DNA of 64,000 bases from Linum tenue (GCA_946122785.1 CAMGYJ010000006.1:42118066-42182065); one strand, 5' to 3'. Shown: positions 45,203 through 57,200, counted from the stretch's first letter. The notes: a model not told the origin generated them from the letters alone. A program made the numbers and translations.

Positions 45203-45844
45203 ATGGAAGATTAAGAATTTACCATTAACATGTCTAAACCCACCATCCTCAAAACGAATACAATGAGTCAAACACACCTTCTGATAATAATTCATCCAAA
45301 AGTTCTGCTAAGGATTTTGTATATTTTTCTCATGAACTTTTTACCCAAAAATCCAAAAGGTAATGTGCATGGTACTCCCATTCTTGTGAATATCAATGTT
45401 ATATATCACCACATGTGCAAAAAGTTCACGGAATCATCTATTTTGCAGGTTAAGGAAACCCCGCCTCCCTCACTAACCAAGCGACTCACATCGTCCAAGG
45501 AAAAATTAAAGGATGAATGGCGGCCAAAACGGAAGAAAAGTGGAGCTCACTCAAGATAATTCGGGTCATCTCTACGAGCTTATCCCAGATCCACTTGCGA
45601 ACCCCTAGCACCTAAACTGGAGTCCAACTAAGACGATGTTAAATAAGCACTAACTCGGAGGCAACCCAATAATCATTTTTATTTTTATTATTTTTCAATT
45701 TAAGAAAAATGTATGCAATCCTCCATCACCAAACTTCGAACAAAGAACTCACCCGGGAGGATCATCATCATTGTGCATTTTGCCAATACATCACTCGAAA
45801 AGAAAAATGATAACAATTCGAATTCTTACTCCCTAAATTATCGT

Positions 45845-45880
45845 CCATTGAGGACAATATTCAGCTCAAGTGTGGCGGTG
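45845..45880 (+). promoter_or_regulatory. Hairpin plus G-tract unit, element H
   Basis: CATTG-AGGA-CAATA then TCAGCTCAAGTGTGGCGG. Stem end and G-tract each carry one change compared with the copies in A and E. Confidence 0.55.
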
Positions 45881-45885
45881 TGATA

Positions 45886-45992
45886 AATTGTTTTCATGTC
45901 TTCTGACAAAGAGTCATTGTCTTCATGTGTTTCGACAAAGAGTCATTATGATCAATTGTCATCATGTGTTCTTACAAAGAATCATTGTGATT
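45886..45992 (+). repeat. Short tandem repeat TCATGTGTTYYGACAAAGAGTCATTGT
   Basis: Three imperfect units of about 31-43 bases share ACAAAGARTCATT and TCATGT. An inverted counterpart of one unit is in element A at about 22090-22125. Confidence 0.65.
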
Positions 45993-46446
45993 ATTGTTTA
46001 CAATAATTTCACCATCACCAATAAAATTTTTACAAAAACCGTACAAAAACATTAAAACTGTTTTTGTTTGAGTCTCCTGTGAATGCTTAGATTTTATGCA
46101 AGAATAATACAATTTGGATGCAAGTCAACTTATAATGAAGACTGAGTGATTAAAAAAATGTCCTCGTGCTACTCTTCCTTTTATAGCAAGAACTATTTAA
46201 TTCTTGACCAAGGCACTTATCAAGAAAATCGACAACTGGGCAGGTGGTTTCATTTTGTTTTTCACCCAAACATTTAATAGTAGTTCTATTCTAAAATTTG
46301 CGTACAGATTGTGATCACTGCAGTTCATCCTAGGTTTTCTCACAATCTTCTTAGCTTGATTGGTAGGCAAAATTTTATGATATTGTTGGTTCCAACTTCA
46401 ATTGCTTATGTACTGTCTTTTTTCTGGTAGGTTCATGGGCTGGTGG

Positions 46447-46818
46447 CAAGGTTGTCAAACCCTCGGTTGGATCCGATCTGAACTAATTTGGGTTTCAAAA
46501 CGATCTCCAAAAAGCTTCTCGGTCCGATCCCTAAAGAGGGAAAAGAAGAGAGGGGGAAGAGAGAAAGATGAACGAAGGAAGGGAGATGGTGGGTGGGACA
46601 TGGAGGTTAGGTAGATTTATTTTGTGAAAATAAATTTTTAATAGAAACACGTAAGATAAATTACATTTCAATCATTAAATCTTTAACAACTATCTTATTT
46701 GTATATATATTTAGAAAACGTCTAAAATGGCTCAAACCGGCCGGATCCCGATCAAACCATTAAACCTCAAACCCCTTGCTTGACCGGCTCAATGACTTCA
46801 ACCGGTTTGACAACCTTG
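46447..46818. mobile_element. hAT-type MITE copy 1 (372 bp)
   Basis: Ends CAAGGTTGTCAAACC / GGTTTGACAACCTTG with a perfect 8-bp duplication GCTGGTGG at 46439-46446 and 46819-46826. The interior has a purine-rich block (GAGGGAAAAGAAGAGAGGGG) and an AT-rich half. Confidence 0.92.
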
Positions 46819-46826
46819 GCTGGTGG

Positions 46827-48005
46827 TCAATCGAGATCCCAATCTCACGCATTTCGTCGAAACTTGGCGATTGCTCTTCCCACCCTATTTAGGATGTGTA
46901 CGAGGGTGCAGATCCGGTCAATAACCTTCTGGTCAATACCCATGCATAACCCGATCATCATCCGCCAAATCAGCATCCCTTCTCTCTTTTGAAAAGACTT
47001 TAATTTTCCCTCTTAATCTTTAACGGACGATTTATCACTCGTTTTAAGTCGAAATTTAATTTTTTTTTGCACAGTTAGATCAGATTAATTGTATTCTTCA
47101 AAATGATATCCACTTTGATATATTTTTGGAACAAAAAAAATTGAGTCATTTGTTACCAGTCTATAACCATATTGTATTGACTAGTATTGAAATAAGAGCA
47201 TACCTATGATTTGAAAAGTGTACCATGATGGTATGAACAAACCAAGACTGTAGGATGGTTGAATACATGATAGTAGAAATATATTAACTGTCATTTACGA
47301 CTTTTAACATTGTGTACCACAAGATACCACCACGTACCATGGTGGTATTTTGGGGGTATTGTGTAATATTTTTTGGTCCTGTATTTTGTTCATCTAGAAA
47401 TTTGTAGATCCAATAGATCATGATGAACTCGTTCCTTCTGTGCAAACGCTTTCAAAAATGACTTAAAAACGAAGAAGATACCATATGGTATGCAGTTGGT
47501 ACCGAGAGGTAAGAAAAACAATTTCTCAAAAAATATTGAAAATGAGTCTCGTTTTGTAGAGCGCAACTTACTCGTTCCATCTGTGCAAAAATTTTTGAAA
47601 TCCGAGTTAAAACGAAAAATATATGAGCTTATTAAGAAAACAAGAAAATATAAAAATAACCTTTAACTCTCAATCGGTCCATCTTTAAATCTGGATTTTG
47701 TAAATAAAGAGTTCATGTTTAGTTATTGATGGATATATAACCCACCCTATCTAGATACTGTGTACGATGAACAAAACGGGTTAATGTTTGATCATTGTAA
47801 TAGAGAATAAAAACTGTACCACAATTCGGGTTTGACGGCTATAAGACAACTCCTTTTGTGGCTAAGCTTTTATTTTTGACAAAGTTGTGGCTAAGCTCAA
47901 TCGTTGTTTCAGCTGAAACTTCACCTGGGTTAAGCTCTAGGTTTTAAATCACGTCTTTTCAAGTGTGTACTATTTCAATTTCTAGGCTCTTGACTTTGTT
48001 TAGTC
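46827..48005. other. AT-rich stretch without a gene
   Basis: No ORF or domain. Words CTCGTTCC.TCTGTGCAAA...TTAAAACGAA occur at about 47429 and 47571, with an inverted relative at about 47039-47084, hinting at an old unclassified repeat. Confidence 0.4.
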
Positions 48006-48388
48006 CAAGGTTGTAAAATCCTTATTGAACTCCTGGTTGGACCCGGTCCGACTCGAGTCGAGCTTCAAAACGGCCTCCAGAAAGCCCCCGATCCAACCCC
48101 TAAAGAGGGAGAAGAAGGGAGGGGAAAGAGAGGAAAATGAACGAAAGAAGGGAGATGGTGGGCGGGACATGGAGGTTAGGTAGATTTATTTTGTGAAAAA
48201 TAAGTTTTTAATAGATATATGTAAGATAAATTTTATTTCAGTCATTAAATCTTTAATTATTAGCTTATTTGTATATATATTTAGAAAACTCCTAAAACAG
48301 CTCAAACCTATCGGACCACGATCAAACCATTAAACCTCAAACCTCTTGCTTAACCGGCTCAATGACTTAAACCAATTTGACAACCTTG
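48006..48388. mobile_element. hAT-type MITE copy 2 (383 bp)
   Basis: Same family as 46447-46818: matching ends (CAAGGTTG / CAACCTTG) and a very similar interior. Target duplication GTTTAGTC / GTTTAATC matches at 7 of 8 bases, suggesting an older insertion. Confidence 0.85.
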
Positions 48389-49009
48389 TTTAATCTCTTT
48401 GCCATATTTTTTCCATGGTTTCCCGCACTTCAATTGCCTGGAATTGGTGGATGTCACCTCCGACTACTACTGGAGTCCTGGCGAGTGGTGAGTTGGAGAT
48501 AAGGGGGAAAAACACAGGTTGCAACCTCTACCTCCTCCTACTTTTTTGCCATTTTCCGTAAAGGCTTTTCGTTGAATAAGATTAGCATATTTCATCTGAA
48601 AGCTTGCTCTTTGATTTTGAATTTGTCTTCCATTGCAAATGTCGTACATAAAAAAGCTTGCTCGACAACAGTTTTCAAAGGCCTAACTTGATGAATCGAT
48701 ACAAGAAAAGGCTGCCTTCTGTTACATGCATTCATCTTTGCTTGTCAAAGAAAAAAAATTAAATAAAAGAAAAGACTGCCTTTTGTTTTGTTACACATAA
48801 ACGGATTTGCGCCATAAAAAACTCCAATCAAATGCATACACGACCGGATCAAAGGAGCTACAAATTATTACCTTCATGATTCATAAGCCCGCCTATAAAT
48901 AAATAAAGAACATTCTGCAGATGCGCAAAAGTGCCAATATGAAAACAACCAAGAGTAGGCAGGAAAGAGAGGTATAACACGGCTCAAAGGCTCAAACCTT
49001 AGCAGCAAC
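48389..49009 (-). other. 3' flank and presumed 3' UTR of the DCD-domain gene
   Basis: No other gene seen. The first 100-150 bases next to the stop codon at 49010 are the likely 3' UTR; no clear poly(A) signal could be chosen. Confidence 0.45.
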
Positions 49010-52000
49010 TCATCGATAGCTGTAAGATGATGGCCCGGCGAATGAGTATCGTGATGAAACTGGCGCAGTAGCTGGAGCAGCTTCCGCACTAGCCTCTGAG
49101 TAGTATCTCGGATCATCGTAAGAAGATAACCTGTCCAAAGTCGTTGCATAACCAGAGCGCAACAGGTCAAGTCGCTCAGGTTCCCTCCCGACTGGTAGGT
49201 ATGAAGAGTAACCCGAACCAACATCCCTCCTCAGACTTGGCAAGTAAGAAGACAGAGTGCCAGTACCATAATCGTAGGCCACTGAGTAGTATGAATCTCT
49301 TACATAAGAATCCAAACCAGAGGTTGGAATAGATGCGGTTGCAGCTACGGAAGAAGAAGGTCCATAGTGCAATTCCCCTCCTCGAGCACTTGGGATATAA
49401 GGATCACCCACTTGCTGATGATGAGTGTAGTACAACGGTTCAACCCGTAAGGGATCACGGTAAATGGGCGACTCAGCCTGCCGGACAAGCCGTTCTCTTT
49501 CACATTCCCTTTCACGATCTAAACTGCGGCGAAGCATAGGAGACAAGTTTCTTTGGTCTGATTGAAGCCCATAAGTTCGGTACTCCCTTTCACTCATGTA
49601 CAGATCACGTTCTCGTGCCGGTGGTGGGTCCCTTCTCTGTACTGGTGACGCCAATAGCTCCCTGGACCTAATAGGAAGATCCCTTTCGTGTCGTCGTCGA
49701 GCAGGTGGGTGCTGCCAACTCCTGTTTTCTTTAAGTTTAGTTGCTGGGTCCCGCCTGTGAGACCTATCTCTCGGTTTAGCAAATGCATCCCTTTCCGAAC
49801 GATCTCTTCTACCTGAGCGAGGAGGCTCCCTATCCCGAGCAGCTGCCTGGGCAGGGTGGGCAGGCAGTGGCTTTGTCTGCGGAAGTGAGGAGGCAGCTGG
49901 TCGGAAGAGTGTGATTAACTTCCTGACCTGATGGGAGACAAGAAGATATATTTCAATCAATAGTCATGCTGACCACATTGCCATGCCAAAGAAAATGTCT
50001 CAGTGGTCGTTTGAATTTTCAAGAATGAAGAACAGATCTTTCTATTTTTATTACTTCTCTCGCATATGTTAAAACCATGACCATTTGATTTCGAAAAAAG
50101 GATTATGAAAACATTAATACTCTCAATTGTGCCTCCACACCAAATTTTCTGTATTCTCTTTATCGTTCAGGGATGACGGTTTTATATTGAATTGTGTAAA
50201 GAAATAGTAGTAATACTGGTAGATGAAACACCCAGATACTTACTTGTCGAACTGTAAGCTTTATATCGAACTTGTTCTTCTTATTGTAGTTTTCCTTGAT
50301 AGCCTTCTTAAAGGTGGACTCGGGAAGAGGGCTGCACTCTTTGTAGATCCTGAACCGCACCTGGATTTGCAGATAATGTCAGTAAGAAGAAACTATATAG
50401 ATGACTAAAATGTAGACATAGATCGGTATATAAAGGTGATAATACTATCACCTGGGCTGGGAATGAGCCACCGAACGCCTTGGGCTCTAGTTTAATCCCA
50501 CCAGAAGATGAAGCCTCATAAATCCCATGCATAACTCGGCGCTCAAAATCATAGAGAAAAAGCTTAAGACCAGGCTTAATATTCCGAACAATTTCCTTCT
50601 TGCCAATAGTCTCGCCCATGACACCATAATTGAAAACATCAGGCCTGGTTTTTGAGCTACACATAAAGATTAAACCACCAAGTCTCTCATTCTTCATATT
50701 TTGGGCACTTTTCTTGTGATCGATTTCCTCCTTCTCATCCTGATTGCTCTTATTATCGTTTGCAATATTCTTTCCTTTCCTCTTCTCATCTTTTGGGCTC
50801 TTGTCGTCAACCCCAAGCACATTCTTCCTCTTATTCTCATCTTGGTGGACGTTGTCGCTTGTATCAATTTTTTTCTTCTTCTCAACATTTTGATTCACTG
50901 CCCCTCCATCGATTTTTCGCTTATTCTTCCGGTTACGAACCCTTATCCTAGTGGTACCTGTTTGATTCCCATTATTCTTTTGGTCCTCTTGACTCTTACT
51001 TGATTCGCCAACTATCAGTTCATTCGCTGGGGTCTTGACATGGTCCTTCTCACCGGGCTCTATATCAGCAACAATATCCTTCTTCTGTACATTCTCAGCA
51101 GCAGCTAAACCCATCACAACTCCATTTTCAGATCGAGCACTTAATTTATTGCCCACTCGCAGAGCCTTCTTCTTTATAATTTTCCCTTTCAGTTGTTTGT
51201 TACCTGTTGCAGCAGTACCTGCTGCACATTTTACCTTCGCTGCAGAAGCTTTGTTGGCAATTTTAGGTCTAGCCTGCAATGAGTTTGGAGTCCTCCCAGA
51301 TGTGTCTGCTTTATCTGATCCTTCCACAAAGTCCTCAGCTTCCTCAGTTTTTTTCTCGTCTGTTCGAGGTTTAACGGTTTCTATCAGTAGCTTTTCACCT
51401 TCATCAATCATCTGGTCATCAGCTGAATTGAGCTCAGTGGAGGGGTCTATAAGAATCTCAGCAACGCCTATCATGTTGCTTTTCTTCGCTGAGTTGCCAG
51501 CAGGAGATTTTTTGGCAACTTTAGATCTCGCCTGCAGTGGCTTGGCAATCCTTTTGGGGGTCTCTGCTTTATCTGATGAATCCATAGGATCCTCAGCTTC
51601 GTCACTCTTCTCCTGATCTGTTTGAGATTTATTACTTTCTTCAACAACAGGGTTCTTGCCTTCATCAATCATCTGGTCGTCACCTGAATTGAGCTTGGTG
51701 GTCGATTCCATGGCAACTTCAGCAGTGCCTACAGGACTGCATCTCTTCAATGAGTTGCCAGCGGGGGATTTCTCCACATCTTTAGGTTTAGTCCCCAACG
51801 ACTTAGAAGACCTTTTCGAAGTGCCAACTACTTTGCTCAATGCTTCCACAACAACTTCAGCTTCTTCGTTTATTTGAGGTTCAGGCGATTCCTCCACAAG
51901 ATTTTCACCTTCCTCAATCATCTCGCCAGCACCTGAATGAAACTGAGACGAGCTTTCTGCCAGAAATTCAGCTTCCTCATCGTCCCGTTCGTCTATCTGT

Positions 52001-52125
52001 GACGGTGGGAAGGTTCCCTCAGCATCTTCAATTTCCTCATAGTTCTCATCAGCCGACCGTGAATTCGAGGGGGATTGTACAAAATCATCAGCTTTTTCAT
52101 TCCGATTCTCTAGTTCTCTATCCAT
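49010..52125 (-). CDS. DCD (development and cell death) domain protein, 902 residues, 3 exons
   Basis: Exons on the minus strand are 52125-50452, 50360-50244 and 49927-49010, all phase 0 with GT-AG introns of 91 and 316 bp. The DCD domain (about residues 482-612) spans the three exons: [54 protein letters not shown], then [15 protein letters not shown] and [22 protein letters not shown] proteins are plant-specific and linked to stress, hormone and cell-death responses; the biochemical role of the domain is not settled. Residues 1-480 are acidic and Lys-rich with three diverged repeats around DDQMIDEG. Residues 613-902 are Arg-rich, then Tyr/Ser-rich, ending SSYSYR. A basic stretch (RNRKNKRK) could be a nuclear signal. 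The start is the ATG of MDREL; the open frame extends three codons upstream without an ATG. Confidence 0.9.
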
Positions 52126-52560
52126 TATTGGCAACCTCAGTCTTATAACTATGCTACTTGGTCAGAAGAAGACCTGAACACATTAAAACCTTTAGTCATT
52201 AGCATAGTTTTGCAAAAACCCAGGAAGCATTTAGAATGGAAGCAATTTTAACCAGACAGACAAAGCGAAAGGGATTTGAAAACGAACCTGAGGAGCGAAA
52301 TAGAGCGGAAGATATTCGACGTTCGTTCGATCAACTAGCTCTCTCTTTTTTCTGAGACAATTGAAAGTTCAAGGCATCTCCATTCTCCAATTCTAACAAG
52401 GAACAGTGTAAAAAGGAATAATCGAAACGAGCCTAACTCAAGCACACCGCATATTAAATTCAATTCAATCTAGGTCAGAAATCGATTGACAGTCAAACAC
52501 GAAGGTCACGTAATAATAACCGGATATCTTGCTTTTCCGGTTGCTATTTTACCAAGAGAG
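52126..52560 (-). promoter_or_regulatory. 5' UTR and promoter region of the DCD-domain gene
   Basis: A 5' UTR intron is likely. On the minus strand, CTCCTCAG|GTTCGT near 52289 is a donor and GTGTTCAG|GTCTTC near 52173 an acceptor, 30-50 bases before the ATG. No confident TATA box was chosen. Confidence 0.45.
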
Positions 52561-52898
52561 GCGAGAAACTGCGCCGGTGGGTGGGAAAAAAAGAAGCACT
52601 ACGATGCCCAATGCCGCGATGGGAATTGTCAAGCATCCAATGGCGAGGAGAAGTATAAGAAATAGCGTAGGTTCTTTTCTTTGAGAGGGGTTTTTTTTCC
52701 CGATACTGGGAGAGAGTTACTGGCGTTAATCGTTAGGGTTCCGCGACGGCAATAAATGACGGTCGGAGGAGATCCGGAAGGGACATGAGAGTAGCTGACT
52801 ACGGACTAGGGATGACGTGTGGCTTGCGGTATGTTACATTGTTTGCTTGATGAATTTGTTGATTGATTTGGGTTCATGATGGACTTTTTTTTTTTTTT

Positions 52899-53718
52899 GG
52901 CAAAATTCACTTCCATAGCCATAACTTTACACTTTGTGACAAATATAGCCAAGTTTTGAAAAATACACAGAAATAGCCACAAATTTGAAACTACCTTGAC
53001 AATTATAGCCATTTCCATTAGACAAATTGACGGAGTTGGAGATGCCGTTAACGTCCGTCAACAACGAGCTGAGATGGCGCCTCGTCAGCTTCCACGTCAA
53101 CTCTTAGATGACGTGGCTTGCCACATGTCATGCCATGTCAAATTAAAATTTAAAAATGTTGTTTATAAAAAAAAAAAATTGACCACATCGACCCAGGGCA
53201 TGTGGATCTTATTGACCGATCCCTTCTTTTTTTCAATTAAAGGAAAAAACAAAAAACAAAAAATGATAAAAGAAAAGAAGAAGAAAGAAGAAAGGCACGC
53301 ACAGCGCTGCCGTAGTCAATCCCCGCCGCACCCTACAGATCCGCCGCCGCCGACCAGAATCATAGCCAACCCACTATCGGCAGCGACGAAGCAACGAACG
53401 TGATCCAACCATATCCTATTATATTCATCTTCCCTTTTCTCGACGAGATACCCGATAAAGAACACAAATATATAATCGATGGATGGTGGAATCAGTAGGG
53501 CTCCTCTTCTGCCTTTCCCCGTCGAGTGTCGATTTTGCTCTGTTAAGTTCGTCGTCGAGCGCTCGCTGGTAGGGGATGCAACTGTGAAGGAGATGCTGAG
53601 ATCGAATCCATTCGTCTTCTTCTAGATCTATCTATCTTCTCCTTCCTCTACGAACCCAAGATCTACAATCAGGCCGTCATAATCTTCTTACATACCCATT
53701 CATCGTTTTTCCAGTGAG

Positions 53719-53767
<49 letters not shown>

Positions 53768-54225
53768 GTGAGTGAGTGCAGGCGAGATGAGAGTGAGAGC
53801 GATTTGGAAGGGACAGGAGCAGGAGGCGAGAGGTGGGGAGTTAGGTATGGGTGGTGGTGAACTGGAATCTCCATCTCGCTGCGTACGTCGACTGAGAGTG
53901 GTCGACGATTTCGAAATTAGGTGGAATGGAGGTGGGATTTCTGGGAAGAGGAAAAGTGAAGAATGGGGAGGGGCGGATGTAGAAGAGGATCCACGAAACA
54001 ATTTGGTAAAGTTGGTTTTTTTTAATAAATATAATTAATTTAAATTCCACCATGGCATGCCACGCAAACGAAGAGAGTTGTAGCCACAAACGATCGTTTG
54101 TCCAGTCAGCCACCGTTACAATTCTGTTATATTAATGGACGGAATGGCTATTTCTGTGTATTTTTCAAAACTTGGTTATATTTGTCACAAAGTGTAAAGT
54201 TATGGCTATGGAAGTGAATTTTGCC
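52899..54225. mobile_element. Mutator-like element (1327 bp) in the poly(A) tail of LINE-B
   Basis: Inverted ends of about 80 bp (GGCAAAATTCACTTCCATAG.. / ..CTATGGAAGTGAATTTTGCC) lie between T-runs that serve as an undetectable or 8-9 bp poly-T target duplication. No transposase. The GC-rich centre (about 53290-53990) contrasts with the AT-rich ends and has a (GA)n tract beside open frames, as if a gene's 5' end had been captured; no gene family is recognised. Confidence 0.82.
53722..53763. repeat. (GA)n microsatellite
   Basis: About 21 GA units followed by GTGA units, inside the Mutator-like element. On the minus strand it reads as the Leu-Ser repeats of spurious ORFs. Confidence 0.95.
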
Positions 54226-54276
54226 TTTTTTTTATAAGGGGACACTGCTTTTCATTACTCAAGTAGTAGCCAAAGG

Positions 54277-57200
54277 TCACAAGAGGGGTGAGACTACATC
54301 CAGAATCTGAACCCATTCATTGGGTAACGAGTTTCTGGCACAAGATCTAGCAACCCAATTAGCTTTAACATTGCTCTTTCGACCTATATGCGAGATTCGG
54401 ATAAGGGGATTGGACACCATCAATTGCTTGATAGAGCAAATCCAAGCCGCAGCTCTCCATGGACATTCCTTCTCATGATCCTGCAAAGCTTTTACAAGAG
54501 GCAGGCAATCCGAACGAACATGACATGTAGAGTGTAGCTCAGTAGCTATGAGCACGCCCATCAAAAGGGCTTTGGCTTCAGCTTCAAGTGGGGGAAAACA
54601 GTGCAAAGTCTCAGCCTTACCATCGCATACTTGACCATGGCCGTTTATAACAATGACGCCATATGCCGCCTCCTGGGAGTCGCTGAAAAACGACCCGTCG
54701 CAGTGTATCTCAAAGTTATGAGTACTCGGCGGTGGTGAAGAACGTTCTGGTGATGGGGTGGGCTGAGTAGAAACGTTAGCTGTGGTAGGCTTCTTGGGGC
54801 AGGTGATCCACTGGTGGAGAGCAGTCGCTGCCTTCGCGATCGTGGCTGGGGGCCAGAGGGGGGAATGCTTGAAAATCCTCTCATTCCTTGCTTTCCATGT
54901 CTGCCACAGGTAGAAGATAATCTTTTGGATAGAGGTTAGAGAGAAACTGGGCACCAGTGAAGAAAGCCATTCCAGGAGAGGGACACCAGGAGTAGGAAGA
55001 GGAGTCGTTGGCCATTCCTGCCTCCAACCCTCCGCTGCATGATTACAGGTGAAGAGGCAGTGGTGGATAGACTCCGCAGGATGATCACAGAGAGGGCATG
55101 CCATGGATGGTGAGCATTTCCTGGCATGAAGGTTTTCCTTTGTGGCAAGCGCTCCCCTCGAACTTCTCCACAAGAAAAATTTGAGCTTCGGAGGTATAGA
55201 AAGGCTCCAAAGCCATTTCCACCTACTCTTACTCTCCTCTGAAACCCTGCCATTCGATCCTTGTGTACTCCTGGTCCGATCGTGAAAGATGTGAAAGGCT
55301 GACTTCATAGAGAAGGAACCCTGGTCAGAGAATCGCCATGCCCAAAAGTCATTGAGGGATTCCGGGCCAATTGGGATGGCCATGATCTGCTTCTGGTCGT
55401 GAGGGCTCAAGAAATTCTGCAGAAGATCAAACTTCCACTCTCTGGTGATGCCATCAATCCATGAATCTGCTGTGGACTGGTTAGGCCAGTTGAAGTCCAG
55501 AAGAGGTCCTGCCCTATCTCTTCTCCAGGGGTCATAAAATAATTTGGTCGATTTACCATTACCAATGACCTTGATTAACCCAATTTCCATCCACTTCTTC
55601 GCTTCACACAGGCTGGACCAAATCCATGACGCCTTTGCCCCTTTCTTGGAACTCAGGAAATCCGAATTTGGGAAGTAGATGCTCTTTAGTACCTTGACCC
55701 ACAGGCCATCTTTGTTAGTCAGGATACGCCATGCTTGTTTGGCAAGCAAGGCCAAGTTGAAAGTGTGGAATGGTCGGAATCTCAGGCCCCCCTCCTCTTT
55801 TGGTGCGTACAGGACTTCACCCGCCCTCCAGTGAATAGCTCTTTTATTCATCGAGCCTCCCCAAAAGAAGTTTTCCAACATTGAGTCCATCTTCTTCGTT
55901 GTTGCTTTAGGTAAGAGAAACAGGAACATAATATAAGAGGGGATTGCTTGGAACACCGCTTTGAGGAGTACCTCTTTCCCCCTGGTGAGAGGAGGAGGCT
56001 TTTCCACGAATCACCTCTGCTTTCCATTCTTTGAATAAGGAAATTGAAAGGTTCCTTTTTGGATCTCCCCCACTCGGTTGGGACTCCAAGATAGCTTGAG
56101 TGGCAGTTAGTGGGTGAGAATCCAGCTTCCTGAATGATCCTCCCTTGCTCAGGTATGGGGACATTGGAACTGAAGAACATTGAAGATTTGTCTTTGTTGA
56201 CTTCTTGACCTGTCACAGCCCCATAGATTCTAATGATATCAAGGATCTTCCCCGTTTCGGCAGTGTTAGCCTCACCAAAAATAAAAGTGTCGTCAACAAA
56301 TAGGCAATGAGTGAGTGTAGGGCAGTGGCGGTTGATATTAATTCCTTTAATATCCTTCCTCAGGACTGCTTTCTCAATCAGGAAAGAGAGGGCATTCGAC
56401 ATAAGGATGAAGAGGAGAGGGGAGATCGGGTCCCCTTGTCGAATGCCTCGCGAGGGTGTGAAGGCTTCTGAAGGCTCGCCATTGAAGAGGAGACTGAAGG
56501 AGACAGTAGAGATGCAGGTGTGGATCCAGGTGCACCAGACCTCATTAAAACCATAGGCCCGAAGGAGGTTGATCAGTAGGTCCCATTCGACCAAATCATA
56601 GGCCTTTTTCATATCGAGCTTCATCATCATTTCTTTCCTGTTGCTAGATTTTTTTTTTTTTGAACTGGTTGAGTACCTCATGTACAATTATGATGTTGTC
56701 CTGGATCTACCTCCCTCCTGTGAAGGCTGACTGGAGCTCATTAACCAAAGTCGGAAGCCAGGGTTGGAGACGGTTGGAGAGGATTTTTGTAATGACTTTG
56801 TACCTGAAATTGCAACAACTGATTGGCCGAAACTGGCCGATCAGTTCCGGAGCATCAACCTTAGGAATTATTGTGATAAAGGTATCGTTCCAGCCTGTAG
56901 AAGACATCCTCAATCGAATTCCAAAACTTCCTGAATAAAAGCCCTGGGAATCCATCCGGTCCCGGTGCTTTATTAGCCCCTAGCTGAAAGACAGCCCTCC
57001 GGATCTCACTCTTATCAATGGGAGCACTAAGACAAAGGTTCATTTCTTCTAAGACAAGGCAAGGGAATCCTGCCAGCAGGTCCATGCTTGCCAGTCCATT
57101 ATTGCTGCTGAACAGCTCATGGTAAAAGCTGTTAGCATGAGCTTCCAAATCAAACGCGTTGGTAATCCAGTTGCCAGCTGAGTCCTTCAGTTTAAGGATT

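Larger units (their letters stand above)
45203..46438 (+). other. Element H 3' noncoding region
   Basis: A spacer frame to about 45559, then GGAGGCAACCCAA (45657-45669), then a hairpin/G-tract unit at 45845-45880, then short tandem repeats. No pol. A 3' LTR is not recognised before the hAT MITE at 46447. Confidence 0.6.

Noticed and set aside
51035..51616. 193-codon plus-strand frame, with 50701-51003 and 51840-52148
   Set aside because: All antisense to exon 1 of the DCD gene; low-complexity Ser/Leu content reflects the acidic/Lys coding strand.
52126..52134. Three extra codons before the DCD protein ATG
   Set aside because: The extension begins with TTG; the first ATG is at 52125.
53669..54001. 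110-codon minus-strand frame with Leu-Ser repeats
   Set aside because: Largely the translation of the (GA)n microsatellite inside a transposon; no domain. Kept only as part of the possible captured segment.
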